Origin: DASQYE01 sp036389315
GTDB taxonomy: Bacteria > Acidobacteriota > Blastocatellia > Pyrinomonadales > Pyrinomonadaceae
DNA length: 64,000 nt
Assembly: GCA_036389315.1 (NCBI GenBank)
Contig: DASVQF010000032.1
Span: 62,001-126,000 of the forward strand
Direction of reading: 5' to 3'
The notes below the pieces were generated by a model. It worked only from the letters and a program-made list of their open reading frames with translations. It ran no database searches and had not been told where the DNA came from. The position numbers were made by a program, and so were the translations under genes. Position 1 is the stretch's first letter; the number at the start of each line of letters is the position of its first letter. Shown here piece after piece: positions 43,931-51,859 of this stretch.

Positions 43931-43945
43931 GTCGAGTCACCTCCC

Positions 43946-45163
43946 TTAGTCGAACAGGACGGCACCGGGGAACGGCTCCGCTTTCGGCGGGACTGCATAG
44001 TAGCCACCCGCCAGCAGTGAAAGGATTCTGGCGCTCGGCGGGTTGCCCCCGAAGTTGACCAGGCCGAGCCACTCGGGCTGGGTGAGAATGTCTGTCACGC
44101 GCCCGGGGTCGAACTGGAAGCTGACGAAATTGAGGCCGAGCGCGAGGCGTCCGTCCGGGCGGCACTCAAGAAATTCATACCCCTGGCGGTAGACGCGGTT
44201 GGCTGAGTGCTCGCGCGGGTCGGCCGTGCGGTTGACGTTGGCGCGATGGATGTGGCTCGCGCGCAGGAGCGGGTCGGCGGGCGTGATCGGATCAATGTAT
44301 CCCTGCGGCGGCGGGTTGGGGATCGTCCCGGTCATGGGGCACCCGATCATCTTTTCCCCGACCGGCGTCCCGTCGGCGAGCGTCGTGACCGACACCAGCG
44401 GGCAGCCCGTCAGCTTGTCGCGCCCCACCATGAACTCCTGTTGCTCGCGCGGCAGGCCGCGCCACACGCTCAGATCAACCTGGCAGCGGAGGAAGGCTAG
44501 GAAGGTTCCGCCGAGCAGCCAGGGTATGTCCATATTGTCAGTTAGCTCGATGACCACCTGCCGCTGCTCGGGCCTCATGGTGTTGATGCCGTCGTGGAAG
44601 TCTATCCAACTGCGGCGGTCGTCCCGGTTGAAGCCCGCGAAGAAGGTGACGATGCGCAGCGGCAAGCCCTGCTCCGAGATGAGCTTCGAGACCTCGACGA
44701 TGGCCCGGTTGACCGCCAGCTCCGTGTTGGCGATGAACTGGATGATGATGTCCGTGTCCTGATGCTGGCGGTCTTCGGGTGGTGCCCAGTTGAGATTCCG
44801 GAACGGCGTGTTAGGCCCCACAGTCCTGAAGGCCGTCAGCAGCGGCGGCCTCGGGGCGTTCCGAACGAGCGGCAGCGGGTGGACGCTGAGGTTAAAGAGC
44901 CGCGCCCCGTAACCGATCAGGCACGTGAGGTCGCCCGAGGGCACGGCGACGGGCGAGGGGTCGTCCGGGCGCGGCTGAGCGGGGTTGAGGTCGCCGATGA
45001 TGCCCTCGCGCAAACGCGTGAGCATGGCCCAGACCTTCGCGATGGCGTCGCGGGCGTCCTCCGGCGTCGCGTTGTCTGCGATGTTCAGCATGAGGAGCCG
45101 CCAGCAGTTGCCCGGCCGCTCCCCGTGCCTGAAGTAGATGCCCTCCTGAAGGTCGTCGCTCAT
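43946..45163 (-). CDS. DyP-type peroxidase-like protein
   Basis: 405 aa. SWIDFHDGINTM corresponds to the GxxDG motif with its distal Asp, though the first Gly is not conserved. SHIHRANVNRT carries the haem-ligand His, and RVYRQGYEF the distal Arg region. DyP enzymes reduce H2O2 while oxidising dyes, phenols or other donors. No Tat signal is present. ATG 45163 overlaps the upstream stop as ATGA, so translation is coupled. In a block that also encodes an H2O2-producing LodA-like oxidase, a peroxidase partner makes sense; this is inference. Confidence 0.82.
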   Translation of the reverse strand: MSDDLQEGIYFRHGERPGNCWRLLMLNIADNATPEDARDAIAKVWAMLTRLREGIIGDLNPAQPRPDDPSPVAVPSGDLTCLIGYGARLFNLSVHPLPLVRNAPRPPLLTAFRTVGPNTPFRNLNWAPPEDRQHQDTDIIIQFIANTELAVNRAIVEVSKLISEQGLPLRIVTFFAGFNRDDRRSWIDFHDGINTMRPEQRQVVIELTDNMDIPWLLGGTFLAFLRCQVDLSVWRGLPREQQEFMVGRDKLTGCPLVSVTTLADGTPVGEKMIGCPMTGTIPNPPPQGYIDPITPADPLLRASHIHRANVNRTADPREHSANRVYRQGYEFLECRPDGRLALGLNFVSFQFDPGRVTDILTQPEWLGLVNFGGNPPSARILSLLAGGYYAVPPKAEPFPGAVLFD

Positions 45164-46431
45164 TCTATGAATCCTTCCGGGATGCGGGTCACCCGGCGAG
45201 TCGGCTTGTCGTCTTCGGCCTCGGCGAAGGGCTGCGGCGGCGGAGGCGGCTCCATCAGGTTGAACGCCTGGCGGAAGAAGTTGCACTCGGGCTGTTCGGC
45301 GCACTTGGCCACGGGCTGAAGCGCGACGGGGGTGGGGTTGCCCGGCACGTTCCCGCCGATCCGCACGTACAGCCCGACTTTAATCAATTGAGCCACCTGC
45401 CAGCCGAAGTCTATGGTCTCGCTGGTCTGGGAGTCTATGAGGTCTCCGACGACGAAGGGCAGGTCGGCCGGGACTTCAAAGACGAGCCTCTGGAAACGCT
45501 GCTTGCCGTCGGCCGAGGCGCTCCCGCGTTGCAGGTTGAACCACTCTTCGGGCACCTGAGTCTGATCGTCGGGGCGCGTCAGGCGGGCGGCGTCCACGTT
45601 GGTGATGTATATCCCCGCCGGGTCATCGAGCGCCACCTGCTTGCCGTTGAAGGACTGGCCGATGATCGCCCCGACGATGGTCGGGTCGCTGTTGCGGCAA
45701 TCGACGGCGCTCTGGTTGGTGCTGGCGATGGCCTCGGCCCCGGTCAGTGGGCGCAGTTGCCCAGTGTTGCCCACGGCGGCGGCGAGCGGAAAGCCGGCGA
45801 AGGCTGCGAGGACGACGGCGGCTTCGAGCGCATTGACCCTCTGATAGAGGAAGCAGATGGCCTTCTGCCCGTTATTGTAGGGGCTGCGCGGGGGGTTAGT
45901 GCCGTTGGGCAGCATCATCGAGCGGAACCCCTGCTCGCGCGCGTTCGGCGTCACGCCCGGCCCGTTCGGGTTGACGTTGCCGTAAACCTGCTGGAAGGGC
46001 ACTGACTGCTCACCGGCGAAGCGTGCGACCAGCGATAGCAGCCGCGTCGGGTGACGTCTCGCCATAGTAATCCAGTACTCTTGCACCTCCGTGGTGATTT
46101 CGACGCGCCTTATCTTGCCGGCCGCGTTACGGACTGTTCTCCACTCCATGTACTCCTCGTGGCAGACGGCGCGCCCGCGGTCGCCGATGCCTGTCGTCCA
46201 ATCGCTCAACCTCATGGCCTTCGAGCGGCTCTTGAGGCAGGTCTGGACACGGATGGGGATGCCGTCCCAATCGACCGTGGCGGGCGGCTGCGTCATGGAG
46301 GAGTTTTGCAGGATGAAGTGCTGCGTCCCGGCCTCGGTGATCGCACCCTGATGCATGGACTGAATCTTCTCGTCCCACTCCTGCGCGCCGGCCCCTGTGA
46401 GGTCGTTAAGATTTCCTGGTTGCTTAGTCAA
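45160..46431 (-). CDS. uncharacterised 423-aa protein coupled to DyP
   Basis: I do not recognise a named family. Conserved-looking blocks are HEEYMEWRTVRNAAGKIRRV, EITTEVQEYWITMARRHP and VYGNVNPNG near residues 85-165, and a Pro-rich C-terminus MEPPPPPQPFAEAEDDK. Two CxxxxC-like sites (CAEQPECNFF) near residue 390 could bind metal. There is no signal peptide or TM segment. It overlaps the DyP gene by 4 nt (ATGA), strongly suggesting that the two proteins act together. Confidence 0.7.
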   Translation of the reverse strand: MTKQPGNLNDLTGAGAQEWDEKIQSMHQGAITEAGTQHFILQNSSMTQPPATVDWDGIPIRVQTCLKSRSKAMRLSDWTTGIGDRGRAVCHEEYMEWRTVRNAAGKIRRVEITTEVQEYWITMARRHPTRLLSLVARFAGEQSVPFQQVYGNVNPNGPGVTPNAREQGFRSMMLPNGTNPPRSPYNNGQKAICFLYQRVNALEAAVVLAAFAGFPLAAAVGNTGQLRPLTGAEAIASTNQSAVDCRNSDPTIVGAIIGQSFNGKQVALDDPAGIYITNVDAARLTRPDDQTQVPEEWFNLQRGSASADGKQRFQRLVFEVPADLPFVVGDLIDSQTSETIDFGWQVAQLIKVGLYVRIGGNVPGNPTPVALQPVAKCAEQPECNFFRQAFNLMEPPPPPQPFAEAEDDKPTRRVTRIPEGFIE

Positions 46432-46703
46432 TTTTCATCTCCTTTGAAATGGCGCTGGTGCGCGCCTGTGCTAGTCAATCCGAACCCCTCACAGAGAATA
46501 TGGCTCGCCGGGGCAAAACGTTTCGCTCCACGATTGGGGCTTGGCTGTGAAGGGACGGGGCAGTCAGAGCAGCGCGCCTGACAGTTCGGGCGTTAACGGG
46601 CGGGGAGGAGGGGGCAGCGCCCCTCCTCCTGTCCAGCGGTACTGACAAACCAATGCCCCGGAGGCGCGTGGCGGAGTTCTGCTTGCGGCGGCGGGTGGTG
46701 CGG

Positions 46704-47732
46704 CTAACTGCCGAAGATTTCGGCCAAACGATCCGAGAGGCGGTATCCGCCGAGGGCGGCCTGCCGACGCCCGACGCGCTCCATCTTCCTGAGGTAGTCG
46801 GCCGGGGGCCTCGGCGGATTGGAAGGGTCTTCGACGAGGATGTAGGCGTGCCGCTTGGCGAGGCTGAAGCTGGCGCGTGCCCACCGCTCCGTGTCTGTGA
46901 CCTGGAGGTCTGTAGCGAGACTGTCGCGGGTGTGCTCCTGCATGATCTCGTCGCGCAGTTCCTCTTCGTCCACAGCCCTTGAGACGTTTACCGAGCTATC
47001 CCAGAGCGAGTGCAGGTTGTCCTTCCGGCCCCGGAGCCTGAAGCCGTTGCCGCCGCCGTCGCCGCGCCGGTGGAACTGGTTGAAACGCTCGGCGCAGTGA
47101 AGCGGCTGGTGCACGTCGCCGAACAGGTGGAACAGCCAGCTCAGGTTGTTCACCTTCTCCTGGGCGTTGCCCCCACCGCCGGCCAGCAGCTCTGTGAACT
47201 CCGCCATCTTCGTGAGCACGTGCGGCGGGTCGGGCAGCGGCGGGTTGAGCGGCCCGTTCGCCTGAAGGGGGATGTCTACGTAGTGAAACGGCTTGGTCTC
47301 CGGCTGCTGGTTGCGGATTGTGTCCGGGAACTCGGCCGCCTCGATGACTGTCCGGTCGCCGTCCAGCAGGATTTGTTGGACAGCCTCGAAGGCTTGGGGC
47401 GAGCGCTCTTCGAGGTCTGTGATGGCTATGAGTGCGATGACGTGATGCCCTTCCGAGTTGAACCTGATCTCGGCCTCTTCATCGGCCTCGGCCCCACATC
47501 CGGCGCTTCCCAACTTGAGCGAGACGCGGAGGTTCTGCTGCCGCCCGTCGCCCACCCCAACCTCCACATCGACGGAGCCGATGCCGTTCGGGAACATGCG
47601 GGATGGCTCGTCGCCCGCGCCCACCTCTTTCAGTTTGTCCAGCACCGCTTCGAGCAGCCCTTGTGCCGTGGCGACGCCTTCGTCCGTCGTCCTACGGGAG
47701 TCGTCATTTTCATTCTCATTTTCATTCAGCAT
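46704..47732 (-). CDS. S1/P1 nuclease-like protein
   Basis: 342 aa from ATG 47732 (AGGAGG 11 nt upstream). The family motifs are SEGHHVIALIAITDL, FHYVDIPL, LFHLFGDVHQPLHCAE, RRGDGGGNGFRL and NLHSLWDSS, giving most of the zinc ligands of P1-type nucleases. In the classical enzymes the mature protein begins with Trp at the metal site after a signal peptide. Here about 95 unrelated residues precede the GH motif and there is no signal peptide, so the first zinc ligand may be lost or replaced. Activity on single-stranded nucleic acid is plausible but unproven. A 272-nt stretch without a gene follows. Confidence 0.75.
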   Translation of the reverse strand: MLNENENENDDSRRTTDEGVATAQGLLEAVLDKLKEVGAGDEPSRMFPNGIGSVDVEVGVGDGRQQNLRVSLKLGSAGCGAEADEEAEIRFNSEGHHVIALIAITDLEERSPQAFEAVQQILLDGDRTVIEAAEFPDTIRNQQPETKPFHYVDIPLQANGPLNPPLPDPPHVLTKMAEFTELLAGGGGNAQEKVNNLSWLFHLFGDVHQPLHCAERFNQFHRRGDGGGNGFRLRGRKDNLHSLWDSSVNVSRAVDEEELRDEIMQEHTRDSLATDLQVTDTERWARASFSLAKRHAYILVEDPSNPPRPPADYLRKMERVGRRQAALGGYRLSDRLAEIFGS

Positions 47733-47853
47733 TTCGTCCTGAGCCTCCTGACCAGATTGATTTAATTGCGCGGCCGAGCGCGGCCTAACCAACCCCGTCC
47801 CGCTTTCACTTGTCGGGCACTAACCCCGTGTTCGCTTCCCTTCCCGGCTCGCC

Positions 47854-48108
47854 TCAACTTTCGTCCGTCTTGATGGAGTACTCGTCGCGCGGCTCATCGC
47901 CCTCGTCGCCGAGGACTGTGACGGCCACCACCCCCGGGACGGCCCTCAGGCGCTCGACCTGCTCCGCCTCGGCCGTCCCGCGGAAGTGGCCCAACATCAT
48001 GAGCCGCTGTTCAATCGTCATCCCGGCCTCTTCGAGGCCACGCGCGACCTCCTCGAAGCGGTCGCAGTAGGAGCGGTCGGCCTGAACTTTGATCTGCTTG
48101 CGCGCCAT
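47854..48108 (-). CDS. small I9-like protein next to the subtilase
   Basis: 84 aa. The C-terminal part EQVERLRAVPGVVAVTVLGD resembles the end of a subtilisin propeptide/I9 inhibitor, whose alpha-beta fold covers the active site. It lies 27 nt after the subtilase stop codon. It could be an intramolecular-chaperone-like inhibitor supplied in trans; that is a hypothesis. The N-terminus is basic, with one Cys. Confidence 0.55.
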   Translation of the reverse strand: MARKQIKVQADRSYCDRFEEVARGLEEAGMTIEQRLMMLGHFRGTAEAEQVERLRAVPGVVAVTVLGDEGDEPRDEYSIKTDES

Positions 48109-48135
48109 GACTCTCCGGCCCCCTCGGGTGTGACT

Positions 48136-49476
48136 TCAGCCGACCCTGACCAGGCCGTTGCCCACGTCCCTGCCGGGCAGGTCTAGGCGCAAAGACCTCT
48201 GCGTCAGCCTGGCCCATATCGCTTCGGCCGTCGCCCCCGGGTCTTCCTGCATGAGCAGGGCGGCCACCCCTGCGACGTGCGGCGTCGCCATGCTCGTCCC
48301 CGAAGCGTTGCCGTAGTGCGGGTGCGGCGGGAGCCGCTTGCTCGAACGGACTTCGACGCCGGGGCCGACGAGGTCAATCTGCCCCCCGTCGGGGTTCAGC
48401 CCGCCGTTGGAGTTGCGGAAGAGGCCCAGCCGCCGGTCAATCGCACCGACGGCCATCACCGTCCGCGAATTGGCGGGTATGTTGACCGGCGCGATTGGGC
48501 CGGGGCGTTCGCTCTCGTTGCCGGCCGCAGCGATCAGCAGGCAGTTATGGCTGAGCGCGAGGGCTCCGATCTCTTCGTAGTCGGGGTCTGGCGAGGCCCC
48601 CGGCGCGACCTCCTTGCCGAGTGAGAGGGAGACGATGCGACACCTGTTCTGAATCGCCCATTCGATGCCCTTCAGGATGTCCCACTCGTCGCCCTTGCCG
48701 GTGCTCTTCATCACCTTGCCGACGAACAGCTCGGCGTCGCAAGCGATGCCGTAGCGCGGCCCGGCCCCGGCCTTGAGCGGGCCGCCGAGCGTGCCCAGGC
48801 AGTGTGTGCCGTGACCGTTGTCGTCGGCCGCCGTCTGTACCCCTGGGACGAAGTTCATGCTCACCACCTCTTGCTCGCGCCCGGCGAAGTCCGGGTGGGC
48901 GGCGTCGAACCCCGTGTCGAGCAGGGCGACGCGAACGCCCCTGCCCGTGAGTTGACTCTCCGAGACGCCCGTGGCCTGAAGCCCCCAGGTGAATGACTCG
49001 TTGTCGCGGAAAGATGTCCCGGCCAACACCTGCGCCTCGGCGAGCGGCGAAGGCGCGGGCGCGCCGCCCAGCAGGCTCCCGGCCAGAGCGTCCACGCCCG
49101 CGCGGAAGCCCCGGAGGTATTCGGACGAGACGCGCACGTCCGGCGCGCCGAAGTCCGAGGCGATGCGGAAGACGTACTCCCTACGGACGCGGCGGATGGG
49201 GAGGTCGTCCGCAGCGGCGGCGAGGAGGGCCATCTGCTCGGGCGGCACGGAGGAGACGGCGACGCCGAGCGTCGGCAGGACGAAGGCGTCCATGCCCCCC
49301 CACTCCCCAGAGGCCGCAACCTCCTCGGCCTCGCCGCGCGTCGTCGGCATCTTCATCCCGGCGAGGTCGCGCGCCGCCCGCGACACGTCAGGCAGCGCCT
49401 CGGGGTGGAAAAACATGATGAAGCGCCCGGTCTCCTCCGTGTCAGAAGTGTCGGGTATCTTGAAGTCGTCGCTCAT
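48136..49476 (-). CDS. subtilisin-family serine protease
   Basis: 446 aa, S8 family. Catalytic Asp187 (VALLDTGFD), His222 (DNGHGTHC) and Ser395 (SGTSMATPHVAG), with oxyanion Asn320 (IAAAGNES). About 175 residues precede the catalytic domain and include FRIASDFGAPDVRVS, perhaps an own propeptide. There is no signal peptide: the start MSDDFKIPDTSDTEE is acidic. It may act in the cytoplasm or leave by a non-classical route. Its neighbours are two small proteins and a metzincin. Confidence 0.93.
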   Translation of the reverse strand: MSDDFKIPDTSDTEETGRFIMFFHPEALPDVSRAARDLAGMKMPTTRGEAEEVAASGEWGGMDAFVLPTLGVAVSSVPPEQMALLAAAADDLPIRRVRREYVFRIASDFGAPDVRVSSEYLRGFRAGVDALAGSLLGGAPAPSPLAEAQVLAGTSFRDNESFTWGLQATGVSESQLTGRGVRVALLDTGFDAAHPDFAGREQEVVSMNFVPGVQTAADDNGHGTHCLGTLGGPLKAGAGPRYGIACDAELFVGKVMKSTGKGDEWDILKGIEWAIQNRCRIVSLSLGKEVAPGASPDPDYEEIGALALSHNCLLIAAAGNESERPGPIAPVNIPANSRTVMAVGAIDRRLGLFRNSNGGLNPDGGQIDLVGPGVEVRSSKRLPPHPHYGNASGTSMATPHVAGVAALLMQEDPGATAEAIWARLTQRSLRLDLPGRDVGNGLVRVG

Positions 49477-49522
49477 GCCTGCTCCGTGCGGTTACGGCTT
49501 CCGCTGTTTCGGGGCCGTGGTG

Positions 49523-49789
49523 TTACTGGCCCCTCTTCTTCGCTGCCTTCTTCTTGGCGGCCTTTTTCTTGCTCGCCGCCTTCTTGACGCCTGCCTCGCG
49601 GTACGCCTCCTGGATGGTGAGTTGGCGGCGCGGGAGGTCTGCTGGCCGGTTGGGGTGAGTACCTGTGTCATAGGACGGCAGGAGCGGCGCGCTGCCGGCA
49701 GCCGGGTTGACCGACTGGCACACGTCAACCTCCATGAGCACCTCGTCCCCGCCGAACCCCTCCTGCAAATCAATGCGTAAAGTCGGCAT
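49523..49789 (-). CDS. small Lys-rich-tailed protein
   Basis: 88 aa. MPTLRIDLQEGFGGDEVLME opens a short beta-like region; the C-terminus is KKAASKKKAAKKKAAKKRGQ, a histone-H1-like tail that could bind nucleic acid or acidic partners. It has no clear ribosome site and no family I know. The low-complexity tail lowers confidence, but position and strand fit the block. Confidence 0.5.
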   Translation of the reverse strand: MPTLRIDLQEGFGGDEVLMEVDVCQSVNPAAGSAPLLPSYDTGTHPNRPADLPRRQLTIQEAYREAGVKKAASKKKAAKKKAAKKRGQ

Positions 49790-49905
49790 AACATTTCACG
49801 AAATTCTGGGGCTGTGCCCCGCTTTAACTTTCCCGGCCCTTAAGCGGAGCGCGTCCGATGCTCGACTAAAACTCTCGACGCCGACGCACGCGTCTCATCT
49901 CCCGG

Positions 49906-51822
49906 TCAATCCACCGAGAATGTCTCTGTGTCGGCGACGGTGTTGGTGAAGCCGTCGGTGGCGATGACGCGGACGGTGACGCGCGCGCCCGGCTCGAACT
50001 GCGTGCGGTCGAGCGTCACGTCGGGGCTGGTGCGGCCGACGGCGACGGTCTGCCAGGTCTGCCCGTCGTCGGTGCTGACCTGCACGTTGTAAGTGACGTT
50101 CGGCGGCGGCGCAACTTCCCCGAATTCCGCCGCCGGCTCTGCCGCGCCGTCCCAGGCGAACGAGAGCGCCGAGTCCGTGGCCTCACCGCGACGCAGGTTA
50201 GACACCTCGGGCGCGCCGCCGCCAGCGCGGAAGGTGTCTAACACCTGACCCTCGAAGCGTAGCTCCAACTGCCGCGCCCCTGGGTGCGCTGGGATGACGG
50301 CGTCAACTATCCCCGTCCGCTCTTCCGAGGGGTCGTTGCAGGCGTTGAGCTTGACGTGCGCGGGGTATGTGCCGAGTTCCTGGCCGGCGTCGTCGAGCAC
50401 GCGCAGCTCGAAGCCGGTCGCGTCCGGCGCGGCCGGCGTGAGGGCGCGAGAGACGGGGTTGACGTAGCTAATCTTGCCCGTCCGGTCGGTCAGGTTAACC
50501 TCCGCCACTACGCTGATGAAGTCGCCGCTCGCCATATTGACCTCCAACTCACTCGCCGTCACCAGCGCCTCTGTGCGCTCCTCGAAGCCGAAGGCTTCCG
50601 GGGAGGGCGTTGGGCCGAGCGCGTCCTCGGCCAGCAGCCGCAATCGGATGGCGTCGTAGGTGTAAGAACTGAGCCACTGGCGCTCGCAATAGGTCATCAC
50701 GTCATGCCAGAGGTATCCGGGCAACGCCTGCATTGGGACTCCCAGCGCCTCGTCGCCGACATCGAAGCCGACAAAGGCGGCGTTACTGTTCGAGAGCTTA
50801 CCGTCCTTGAACGGGTATTCCGTATCGTCCTCGGTATTGTCATCGCAGAAGCCTGGGTGGAGTCGCCCGAAGGTGTGGGCCAGCTCGTGCCCACCGTACC
50901 AATCGCCGTAGGAGCCGTCTGTGTCCCACCCGCCTTCGGGATCACCCGCCGGCCCGGAGGCGACTGCGGTCGGGTCGGGCACGTCGGGCAGCGCGCTCGC
51001 GCCGCCGCGCATGAACTCGCCTTTGTCCGAGACCATGCCGTAGTAGTGCGTGCGCTGGTCTGTGCCGTCGCTCACGTCGAGCCGGCGCAGGGCGATCAGT
51101 TGCGCGTTGGTCTTGTTGTAGGTAGTACCCTTGAACGGCGGCCGGATGTTGGTGTCCACCGTGACCTGCGAGAAGATGACGCGGCTCACGGGGTAGGCGC
51201 GGCCGAGCCACGAGCGGAAGAGGGCCGCGTCGCGCGCGCGCGGCAGGTGGCCGTCGGGCTTGTCGTCGGTGCGGTAGCGCAGCTTGATGAGCCGGACGCG
51301 CAGCGGGGCGGCCTCGACGAACCGCACTTCCACTTGCCGCTCGGCGCAGTCGGAACAGGCGAGGGTCTCGCCCGTCGCAGCGTCCGCGAGCGAGGAGACG
51401 CCGATAAAGACGCGCCCGGCGGTCGTCAGCGAGGCAGGCAGGCGGAAGTTGAGGCTCAGGCGTAGGTCGTGGCGCTTCGTCCTGAGTCTGCCATTCTGCG
51501 TCGGGCTCACGCGCGCCGTGTCGAGCGAGGGGACGAGCTGCGGCGTCCCCGTCGGCGTCCGCCGGACGGAGATTTCGCCGCGCACCGTGACCGTGTCGCC
51601 TTCGGGGCGGCTCAGGTAGAGGCGGACGACCGTGGCCTTGCCCGCGATGAGTGCGACGCTGTGGCCCATGTCCTGCACGACCTGTGTCACCTCTATGCCG
51701 TCCACAGACAGCAGCCCTCCGGTCGCAGCCGCCGCGAAGGCGGCTTCGGCCGCCGCGGTCGCCGCCGCCGCCTTCTTCGTGCGCTGCTTGACGGCCTCCT
51801 CCGTCATTCCTCTGTTCATCAC
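49906..51822 (-). CDS. metzincin-type metalloprotease with C-terminal beta domain
   Basis: 638 aa. GGHELAHTFGRLHPG near residue 309 is the full metzincin zinc motif HExxHxxGxxH. An N-terminal Ala-rich helix and a beta region (VDGIEVTQVVQDMGHSVALI) precede it. The last 90 residues (NVTYNVQVSTDDGQTWQTVA) look like a fibronectin-III/Ig-like domain, common in secreted peptidases. A signal peptide is not visible: the N-terminus is charged, MTEEAVKQRTKKAA. Substrate unknown; the C-terminal domain suggests binding to a surface or polymer. Confidence 0.85.
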   Translation of the reverse strand: MMNRGMTEEAVKQRTKKAAAATAAAEAAFAAAATGGLLSVDGIEVTQVVQDMGHSVALIAGKATVVRLYLSRPEGDTVTVRGEISVRRTPTGTPQLVPSLDTARVSPTQNGRLRTKRHDLRLSLNFRLPASLTTAGRVFIGVSSLADAATGETLACSDCAERQVEVRFVEAAPLRVRLIKLRYRTDDKPDGHLPRARDAALFRSWLGRAYPVSRVIFSQVTVDTNIRPPFKGTTYNKTNAQLIALRRLDVSDGTDQRTHYYGMVSDKGEFMRGGASALPDVPDPTAVASGPAGDPEGGWDTDGSYGDWYGGHELAHTFGRLHPGFCDDNTEDDTEYPFKDGKLSNSNAAFVGFDVGDEALGVPMQALPGYLWHDVMTYCERQWLSSYTYDAIRLRLLAEDALGPTPSPEAFGFEERTEALVTASELEVNMASGDFISVVAEVNLTDRTGKISYVNPVSRALTPAAPDATGFELRVLDDAGQELGTYPAHVKLNACNDPSEERTGIVDAVIPAHPGARQLELRFEGQVLDTFRAGGGAPEVSNLRRGEATDSALSFAWDGAAEPAAEFGEVAPPPNVTYNVQVSTDDGQTWQTVAVGRTSPDVTLDRTQFEPGARVTVRVIATDGFTNTVADTETFSVD

Positions 51823-51859
51823 TGCTCCTTTCGCGTTCGAATGTCACGCGTGCGCGCGC

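Noticed and set aside
50284..51465. 393-codon frame opposite the metzincin gene
   Set aside because: The minus strand carries the HExxHxxGxxH motif and fits the block; the plus frame lacks domains.
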